DNA from: Plotosus lineatus
Lineage: Eukaryota; Chordata; Actinopteri; Siluriformes; Plotosidae
NCBI GenBank assembly: GCA_024760905.1
Contig: CM045746.1
Coordinates: 5,873,466-5,937,465, forward strand
Direction of reading: 5' to 3'
DNA: 64,000 nt
Shown here: piece by piece, positions 56,290-64,000 of the stretch
Numbering within the stretch: the first letter of the stretch is position 1
Layout: each line of letters opens with the position of its first letter
The notes under the pieces: generated by a model
Database searches by the model: none
What the model was told of the DNA's origin: nothing
Seen by the model: the letters and a program-made list of their open reading frames with translations, nothing else
Made by a program: the position numbers and the translations under genes

Positions 56290-57905
56290 TGGGAGAGGAC
56301 GGACTTCCAGCTGGAGGACCTATGACCTAGTGGTGGACCTATGGACCTTCCAGTGGTGACCTATGGACCTTTCACTTAGTGGTGAAAGCCAGAGCCATCT
56401 GGAAGCCATTCAGCCGATCCGCATCCTCGCACCCTGAAACACCACCTCCATCGGTACATGGAATGGTCAGACCATGTAAAGCAGGGAAAATGGCACAGAT
56501 GTCTGCAGAGATGAGGAACTACGGCCTCACCATCCTTGGGATCCGCGAGTCCCATTGACAGGCAGCGACAAGAGGAGACTCGACTCTGGAGAAACTTGCT
56601 GCTTTCCGGTAATGAGGGAGAGGATGCACCACACACAGAGAGTGGCAGTGATGCTCTCCAAAACAGCAGAGAGAGCACTCATTGGATGGGAAGCCCATGG
56701 GCCACGCATCTTAACAGCATCCTTCAGGACCAAGAAGAAACGGCTCAACATGAACATCATTCAGTGCTCCGCCCCTACCAACGAAGGTGATGATGTAGAT
56801 AAGGAAGAATTCTACAACAGACTTCAGACCATCATTGAGACCTGCCCAAACAGAGACCTCAGCATTATCATGGGAGACATGAACGCCAAGTTGGGCAGTG
56901 ACAATCAGGGTTATACAGTAGTCATTGGTCAACAAGGACTGGGCCAGATGAACAACAATGGGGAGCGGTTTGCAGACTTTTGTGCATTAAATAACTTTGT
57001 CATTCGCGGAACTCTCTTCTCCCATAAGCGCAGCCACAATCTCTACACCATCACTAGAAAACTGAGTGGGAAGTTCCCTAAGCCCGAAAGACCAGTAAAA
57101 AGAAAAGACGGGAAAGCCAGACCAAGTGACACAGGACAAAAGAATAGATGGGGAGAACACTGTGAAGAGCTCCTAAATTGACTAGCCCCACAAGACCCAC
57201 CAGACATCCCAATAGCTGACAACGACCGCCTGTTTGATTGTAATCCACCCAGCAAGGAGGAAATCATAAAAGCTCTCAGACAGTTGAAGGCAGGCAAGGC
57301 CTCTGGACCTGACAACATCCTGGCAGAAGCACTGAAGGCAGACATGGACATCACTGCTAATGTACTCCACTGCCTCTTTGAGATCTGGGAGGAAGAACAA
57401 AGTGCCATCAGAGTAGAAGGAGAGATACCTCATCAAACTGCCAAAGAAAGGAGATCTCAGTAACTGTGCAAACTACAGAGGGATCACCCTATTGTCAGTT
57501 CCTGGAAAGGTCTTTAGCAGGATCCTACGAAACAGGATAAAAGATATAATCGACCAGCAGGTAGGCTTCCGGAAAAACCGCTTGTGCACAGACCAGATTG
57601 CAATGCTATGCATCATCCTGGAGCAGTCCCTGGAGTGGAAGACCTCTCTCTACGTTAACTTCCTCGACTATGAAAAAGCCTTTGACAGTGTGGACAGAGT
57701 GACCCTATGGAAACTACTAAGACACCATGGAGTACGAGCAAAACTCACCAACATCATCAGGAACTCGTACGAGGGACTCACCTGCAAGGTAGTCCATGGA
57801 AGCCAGGTCGCTGATGCTTTCTAAGTTTGAACAGGGGTCAGACAGGGATGCTTGCTGTCCATTTTGTATTTCTGCTCGCCATTCCTGCTCACCATTTTCT
57901 ATTCC
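56290..57905 (+). mobile_element. APE-type LINE with internal deletion (family L-C)
   Basis: The endonuclease start is broken (GTWNGQTM near 56460, LGIRESHW near 56540). 56555-57181 then encodes GVAVMLSK-type, MNIIQC and SIIMGDMNAKLGSDN. After about 57060 the sequence jumps to a linker, then RT: LSVPGKVFSRILRNRI, QQVGFRKNRLCTDQI, VNFLDYEKAFDSVDR and VRQGCLLS at about 57838. The endonuclease end is missing and the RT stops before YADD, where an RTE copy joins. Confidence 0.8.
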
Positions 57906-57911
57906 TGCTTA

Positions 57912-60047
57912 AAGTAGAAGTGAAAGTGTTGCCAAACAGCATAGGATGGTGGTGTGCAGGATGAAGCTGATGGTGAGGAAGGTGAAGACGGCAAAGACAG
58001 AGCAGAAGACAAAGTGGTGGAAGCAGAAAAAGCAAGAGTGTCGTGTTGTCTTCAAAGAGGAGTTGAAACAGGCTTTGGGTGATCAGAAAGTCCTTCCAGA
58101 TGACTGGACAACTACAGCTAATGTGATCAGAGAGACAGGTAGGAGAGTACTTGGTGCGCCCTCTGGAAGGACAGTAGATAAGGAGACTTGGTGGTGGAAT
58201 GAAGAAGTGCAGGAGTGTGTACAAAGGAAGAGGATAGCTAAGAAGAAGTGGGACATAGAGAGGACCGAAAAGAGTAAACAGGAGTACAGGGAGACACAGT
58301 GTAAGGCAAAGGTATCGGTGTGGAAGGCCAACAAAGGGCATATGATGACTTGTATAATAGGTTGGACAGTAAGGAGGAAGAAAATGATTCCTACAGGTTG
58401 GCACAGCAGAGAAATAGAGATGGGAAGGAAGTGCAGCAAGTTAGAGCGATTAAGGACAGAGTGGGAAATGTATTGACTGATGACAGAAGTGTGCTGGGAA
58501 GATGGAAAGAGTACTTTGAAGAGCTGTTGAATGAGGAAAATGGGAGAGAAAAAAGAGTAGAAGAGGTGACCATTGAGGACCAGGAAGTAGCAAAGATTAG
58601 TGAAGTGAATTGAGGAATGAATAGGATGTCGAGTGGAAAGGCAGTTGGTCCTGATGACATACCTGGGGAGGTATGGAAGTGTCTAGGAGAGGTAGCAGTA
58701 GATTTTCTGACAAGAACATTCAACAAGGTCTTAGAAAGTGAGAGGATGCCAAAGGAATGGAGGAGAAGTGTGCTGGTGCCCATTTTTAAGAACAAGAGAG
58801 ACATGCAAAGTTGTGGCAACTACAGAGGATAAAGTTGATAAGCCATAAGATAAAGTTATGGGAAAGAATAGTGGAAGCTAGACTAAGGGCAGAGGTCAGC
58901 ATCTGTGAACAACAGTTTGGTTTCATGCCAAGAAAGAGCACCACAGATGCAGTGTCTGCTTTGAGGATGTTAATAGAGAAGTACAGACAAAATCAGAGGG
59001 AGCTGCATTGTGCCTTTGTGGATCTGGAGAAAGCATATGACAGAGTGACCAGAGAGGAACTGTGGTATTGTATGAGGAAGTCTGGAATGGCAAAGAAGTA
59101 TGTTAGAGTGGTGCAGGACATGTATGAGAGATGTAAGACAGTGGTGAGGTGTGCTGCCGGTGTGACAGAAGAGTTCAAGGTAGAGGTGGGACTGTATCAA
59201 GGGTCAGCTCTGAGCCCCTTCTTGTTTGCTATGGTGATGGACAGGCTGACAAATGAGGTGAGACAAGATTCCCCATGGACCATGATGTTTGCAGATGACA
59301 TTGTGATCTGTAGTGAGAGCAGAGAACAAGTGCAGGAAAATCTAGAGAGGTGGAGGTATGTCCTGGAAAGGAGGGGAATGAAGATTAGCCTCAGTAAGTA
59401 AGAATACATGAATGTTAACACGAAGAACCCAAGAGGAACGGTGAGGTTAATGGGAGCAGAGATAAAGAAGGTGGAGGATTTTAAGTACTTAGGCTCAACA
59501 ATCCAGAGCAATAGAAAGTGTGGAAAAGAGGTGAAGAAGCATGTGCAGGCATGTTGGAATGGTTGGAGAAAAGTGTCCAGTGTGATGTGTGATAGGAAGG
59601 TGTCGGCAAGAATGAAAAGAAAAGTGTACAAGATGATGTTGAGGCCAGCGATGTTGTATGGTTTAGAAACCGTGGCAGTGGGGAAAAGACAGGAGGCAGA
59701 GCTGGCGGTAGCAGAGATGAAAATGAGGTTCTCTTTGGGAGTAATGAGGATGGATAGGATCAGGAATGAGTACATCAGAGTGACAGCACATGTAAGATGT
59801 TTTGGAGACAAAGTCAGAGAGGCTAGATTGAGATGGTTTGGACATGTGCAGAGGAGGGATAGTGAGTATATTGGTAGTAGGATGCTGAGGTTGGAACTAC
59901 CAGGCAGAAGGCTTTGAGGAAGATCAAAGAGAAGATTTATGGATGTGATGAAGGAGGACATGAAGGTAGTTGGTGTAAGAGAAGAAGATGCAGTGGATAG
60001 GGTGAGATGCAGGCAGATGGTTCGCTGTGGCGACCCCCGAAAAGAAC
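57912..60047 (+). mobile_element. RTE-clade LINE, 5'-truncated copy
   Basis: It begins in the linker after the endonuclease (ESVAKQHRMVVCRM). RT pieces at 58617-58832 and 58811-59401 contain [22 protein letters not shown] and MMFADDIVICSE; the C-terminal domain is at 59408-59917. Stops at 58612 and 59400 and a frameshift near 58830 inactivate it. The 3' tail is cut at GACCCCCGAAAAGAAC and a Rex3 scrap follows. Confidence 0.92.
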
Positions 60048-60130
60048 ATATCATCATCATATTCACCTTCTTCCACTTAATCCGGGGTCGGGTCACGGGA
60101 GCAGCAGTCTCTCTCCCGAGCCACTTCCTG
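60048..60130 (-). mobile_element. Rex3 tail scrap
   Basis: ATCATCATCATA then TTCCACTTAATCCGGGGTCG and CCGAGCCACTTCCT match the Rex3 3' terminus, about 80 bp only. Confidence 0.75.
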
Positions 60131-61271
60131 CATATATAGATAATATGTAAACATTTTCTTCACCTTTGGCTTCAGGTCAACACCTGTACTAGTTGCTGAT
60201 CTACTCGGCGTAATCATGGTAATGCTAATATTAATGCTTGTGGCAGTTCCTTTGCTGTCATCTGTTATAAGAGCTCACTCATGCTCCTTGGTTCTTAAGT
60301 TTTTGCATATTTTTTGAATGGGTGTCATTTGATTTTATGTGCAACTTTCATGCAGCTCCCACAGAGCACCAACCGCAGTGTTTTTTTGCAAGCCTTGCAA
60401 AAGGCATGATGCTCTTGCTGATGTCTTTCCGATCACTGTAGGCTTTGTTCTTCTGCTATTCTGCTTTAAATATACACTGACCACTTGGCACTGTGGCTGT
60501 TGGTACAATACAGTCCTCTTAAGCTTTTTTACAAATATTTATTCACTCATGACAAGCGCAAAAGTCGCCTGCGACGTCATTACCAAACTGCCGAAAATGG
60601 GATCTGTATGTCGTAAAACAAATCTAGAAGTTTCTAAAATTTTCTGTCATAAAGTAGAACTTCTGGGAAGATGTGTTAGATAACGCTTGACAAAAATTAA
60701 TTTTCTGTGACTTTATTGTAAAAAGATACAAAAATCAGAGGTTTCTAATAAAGTGTTATGCATTTATTGCGCAGATAGACCCAAAGCTAAAAATCAAGCA
60801 CTATTCAAGGCTGGAGTAAGAAAAACATTGGTTTTCACAAGAAATTCCAGGCCTCTTGAAAGTAATTTATTTTTTCAAGTTCTTTTCCAGGCATTTCAGC
60901 ACTTGTGTTACTAGATACCTGAACCATATAGAAAATTTAAAAATAAATTGATTATTTAACTGTTAAATTAATTAATTTAAATTAATTTATTCTATGAATA
61001 AATGGCTCAGATACTGTTTTAATCAATAAAATCTATTTTACATATATTTAACTTTATCACAGATTCATCATTTATCATTTCTAATGATTAAGCATTGTTC
61101 TAAACAGTAATAAATATATATTATTTATGATTACAATTGTCATCTTCAGTAGAGATAATTAACAGTTACCTATTACACTCATTTCAATGTCAACCAGAAG
61201 CTATGTACAGTATTGTCTCTTTCATCCTCTCTTCAGGTGAGAAGAAAGGAACATCAATTCTGGATAAACCA
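60131..61271. other. AT-rich spacer, no recognised gene
   Basis: An open frame at 60339-60683 shows no family resemblance and no splice or codon support. Nothing else is seen. Confidence 0.6.
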
Positions 61272-61272
61272 A

Positions 61273-63227
61273 AATGCAGCCGTGAGGGAGGGGCACAAGC
61301 CAGTGTCTCTCCCTCACGCCGGTCCCAAGCCCGGATAAATGCAGAGGGTTGCGTCAGGAAGGGCATCCAGCGTAAAACAAATGCCAAATAAAACATGCGA
61401 GTCATATCAAGAAAATTCACACCGGATCGGTCGAGGCCCTGGTTAACAACGACTGCCATCAGTGCTGTTAACCAACAGGGTGCTGGTGGAAATTGGACTA
61501 CTGTTAGTCGAAGACGTCGAAGAAGGAGAGGCGGGAGGCATGTCCGTAGGCAGAGAGAGAAGAGGAAAGGCAGGAGTCTAGGACTGAAAGTAGGGACTTT
61601 GAATGTTGGAACTATGACAGGAAAAGGTAGAGAGCTGGCTGACATGATGCAGAGGAGGAAGGTGGACTGAACTGTGTGTTCAGGAGACCAGGTGGAAAGG
61701 TAGCGAGGCTAGAAGCTTAGGAGCAGGGTTGACGCTATTTATTCATGGTGTGGATGGGAAGACAAATGGAGTAGGAGTCATCTTGAAGGAGGAGTTTGTC
61801 AGGAATGTTCGAGAAGTGAAAAGAGTGTCAGACAGAGTGATGAGTCTCAAGTTAGAAATTGAAGGCATGATGTACAATGTTGTTAGTGCTTATGCCCCAC
61901 AGGCAGGATGTGAGCTAGAAGAGAAGGAGAGATTCTGGAGTGAGTTAGATGAAGTGATGCAGAATACCCCCAAAGATGAAAGAGTAGTCATTGGAGCAGA
62001 CTTCAATGGACATGTTGGTGCAGGAAACAGAGGGGATGAGGAGGTGATGGGCAGGTTTGGTATCCAGGACAGGAACGCAGAAGGAGAGATGTTGGTAGAT
62101 TTTGCAAAAAGGATGGAAATGGCTGTGGTAAATACTTTCTTCCAGAAGAGAGAGGAGCATAGAGTGACTTATAAAAGCGGAGGTAGGAGCACACAGGTAG
62201 ACTACATCTTGTGTAGGCGATGTAATTTGAAGGAAGTCAGTGACTGCAAAGTAGTAGCAGGTGAGAGTGTTGCCAAACAGCATAGGATGGCAGTGTGCAG
62301 GATGAAGCTGATAGTGAGGAAGGTGAAGAAGGTAAAGGCAGAGCAGAAGACAAAGTGGTGGAAGCTGAGAAAGGAGGAGTGTTGTGTTGTCTTCAAGGAG
62401 AAGTTGAAATAGGCTTTGGGTGGTCAGGAAGTGCTTCCAGATGACTGGACAACTACAGCTAATGTGATCAGAGAGACAGGTAGGAGAATACTTGGTGTGT
62501 CATCTGGAAGGAGAGGAGATAAGGAGACTTGGTGGTGGAATGAGGAAGTGCAGGAGTGTGTACAAAAGAATAGGTTAGCTAAGAAGAAGTGGGACATAGA
62601 GAGGACTGAAGAGAGTGAACAGGAGACCAGGGAGACACAGCATAAGATGAAGGGAGTGATGTCAAAGGCCAAACAGAGGGCGTATGATGACTTGTATGCT
62701 CGGTTGTAAAGTAAATAGGGAGAAAATGTTTTATACAGGTTGGCACAGCAGAGAAATAGAGATGGGAAGGATGTGTAGCAAGTTAGAGTGATTAAGGACA
62801 GAGAGGGAAATGTATTGACTGATGACATAAGTGTGCTGGGAAGATGGAAAGAGTACTTTGAAGAGCTGATGAATGAGGAGGGCACTGAAGAGGATGAAGA
62901 ATGGAAAGGCAGTTGGCCCTGATGACATACCGGTGGAGCTATGGAAGTGTCTAGGAGAGGAAGCAGTAGATTTCCTGACAAAAACATTCAACAAGGTCTT
63001 GAGGAATGGAGGAGAAGTGTGCTGGTGCCCATTTTTAAGAACAAGGGTGACGTGCAGAGTTGCGGCAACGACAGAGGGATAAAGTTGATGAGCCATACGA
63101 TGAAATTATGGGAAAGAATAGTGGAAGCAAGACTAAGGGCAGAGGTCAGCATTTGTGAACAACAGTTTGGTTTCATGCCAAGAAAGAGCACCACAGATGC
63201 AGTGTTTGGCTTGAGGATGTTAATAGA
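61273..63227 (+). mobile_element. RTE-clade LINE interrupted by an LTR element
   Basis: It starts with the full leader (AATGCAGCCGTGAGGGAGGG) and the endonuclease: 61395-61670 (VGTLNVGTM), a lesion at 61668, then 61729-62412 (NVVSAYAPQAG, GADFNGHVGAG, QVDYILCRRC). The linker is at 62416-62709, and the RT starts at 62873 with a deletion near 62875 and ends mid-domain at GLRMLI, where the LTR begins at 63228. Confidence 0.93.
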
Positions 63228-63669
63228 TGTAAGGTCACATTCTGACTTATCTTTAACCATTGTATAATTAGCAGCATTCCTGTGCTTTTAACCGTGGACT
63301 TTTATTGCTGTTGTGATGCTTTACGAGGCAGCATTCGTCCTGAGGTCAAAGTTCACAGAGTAGTAAATGTCACCCCTAAGGCAAAGGAATGTGATGGACG
63401 GTTTCTTATCATGCACTTTGATTTTGGTACAACTTTTAGGCTGTGAACAAAGAAACATGTGACTCTGTACCCACTTTTTCACGCACACACCTCCACTGTA
63501 TAAAAGCTTTATGCCCAGTGGCACACACTGAGCAGCAGATGAATAAACCAGATTGATTTCACTCGTGTGGTTTGTTGTCCTCTGTTCCCGGAGTACTCCC
63601 AGACGTTGAGATACAGGAATCCAGACCGTGCAGGTTTACATGAGAGCTTCTTCTGAGAGAGTTCTTACA
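63228..63669 (+). mobile_element. 5' LTR of a retrovirus-like element
   Basis: 442 bp bounded by the inverted ends TGTAAG and CTTACA-type TTACA. It contains TATAAAAG at 63499-63506 and AATAAA at 63542-63547, placing the U3/R/U5 order as expected. A primer-binding site follows after a few bases. It inserted into the RTE copy; the internal genes and second LTR lie beyond the window. Confidence 0.85.
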
Positions 63670-63672
63670 ATT

Positions 63673-63690
63673 TGGTGACCCCGACGTGAT
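63673..63690 (+). promoter_or_regulatory. Primer-binding site of the LTR element
   Basis: TGGTGACCCCGACGTGAT directly follows the LTR. Its complement ends in CCA and fits a tRNA 3' end with acceptor 5' strand GACCCCG, which resembles tRNA-Arg (recalled, not verified). Confidence 0.7.
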
Positions 63691-63700
63691 ACTCCTGATC

Positions 63701-63709
63701 AGGTAAGAC
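63701..63709 (+). promoter_or_regulatory. Candidate major splice donor in the leader
   Basis: ATCAGGTAAGAC matches the CAG/GTAAG donor consensus about 15 bp after the primer-binding site, where retroviruses often place the donor for a spliced envelope message. Use is inferred. Confidence 0.45.
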
Positions 63710-63770
63710 AAGATTTGTTTGACTACCTGGTTAGCAGTATTTGAGCGTCTGTTATCCCTTTTTTTTATAA

Positions 63771-63936
63771 GGGACGGTTTATCCCCTTCTCTAGAAGGGA
63801 CGGTTATCCTCAGTTGCTATAACCGGGACGGTTATCCTCAGTTGCTATAACTGGGATGGTTATCCTCAGTTACTATAACTGGGACGGTTATCCTCAGTTG
63901 CTATAACTGGGACGGTTATCCTCAGTTGCTATAACT
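63771..63936. repeat. 28-bp tandem repeat
   Basis: Five units of 28 bp (starts at 63797, 63825, 63853, 63881, 63909) beginning GGGACGGTTATCCTCAGTTG, preceded by a degenerate 26-bp unit at 63771. They differ at only a few positions, showing recent expansion within the leader of the LTR element. Confidence 0.93.
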
Positions 63937-64000
63937 GGGAAGAGCGCTATACAAATACAAAAAAAACTAAAAACGAAAGAAAGAAAAAAGAAGGTGCCCC
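63937..64000. other. A-rich end of window
   Basis: GAGCGCTATACAAATACAA followed by A-rich sequence; too short to classify. Confidence 0.5.

Noticed and set aside
60339..60683. 114-residue open frame
   Set aside because: No recognisable domain, no neighbouring exons, and AT-rich surroundings; consistent with chance.
63771..63936. CRISPR-like array
   Set aside because: The 28-bp units are contiguous without spacers and lie in a vertebrate LTR element leader; this is a plain tandem repeat.

Overview
The window is vertebrate genomic DNA, most likely from a ray-finned fish. It has a compact host gene with GT-AG introns, dense microsatellites, and a repeat set typical of fish: Rex3, a BovB/Expander-like RTE LINE, Rex1 and L2 scraps, a Keno-like Tx1 LINE, an IR/DR Tc1 transposon, hAT elements and tRNA-derived SINEs. 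The species cannot be fixed from the sequence alone. No prokaryotic, organellar or CRISPR features are present.

Positions 82-7556 (+) hold the last twelve coding exons (803 codons plus the stop) of a calcium-activated chloride channel regulator (CLCA). All exon phases join without a break. The visible part includes the HEWAH metalloprotease site, a VWA domain with an intact MIDAS, a fibronectin-III-like segment and a C-terminal membrane anchor. The first exons lie left of the window. This is the only convincing host gene.

From about 8.7 kb to the right edge the window is mostly a graveyard of transposable elements. Three LINE groups dominate. (1) An RTE-clade element (about 3.1 kb, tail (AAG)n) has around eleven copies or fragments; the best, 41576-44717, is full length with a 19-bp target-site duplication (TSD), but its ORF is broken. 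(2) Rex3 has one full-length copy (49037-52376), one full-length copy with an inverted 5' end (52507-55862) and several fragments. (3) Diverged APE-type LINEs lie at 15.2-18.3, 46.3-47.9 and 56.3-57.9 kb. A Tx1-clade LINE at about 31.5-35.6 kb begins directly after the first 30 nt of a U2 snRNA sequence, as expected for the U2-targeting Keno group. A 1543-bp Tc1 element (19588-21130) and part of an LTR retroelement (63228 to the edge) complete the main set.

The elements form an interacting community. tRNA-headed SINEs share one central body but carry two different LINE-type tails (RTE or L2-like). The RTE has spawned a 295-bp head-plus-tail miniature. Many insertions are nested; at 23.5-27.0 kb a SINE is split by a hAT element which itself holds two RTE insertions. 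No transposase or reverse transcriptase ORF in the window looks intact, so these copies appear immobile, although several precise TSDs show fairly recent activity.
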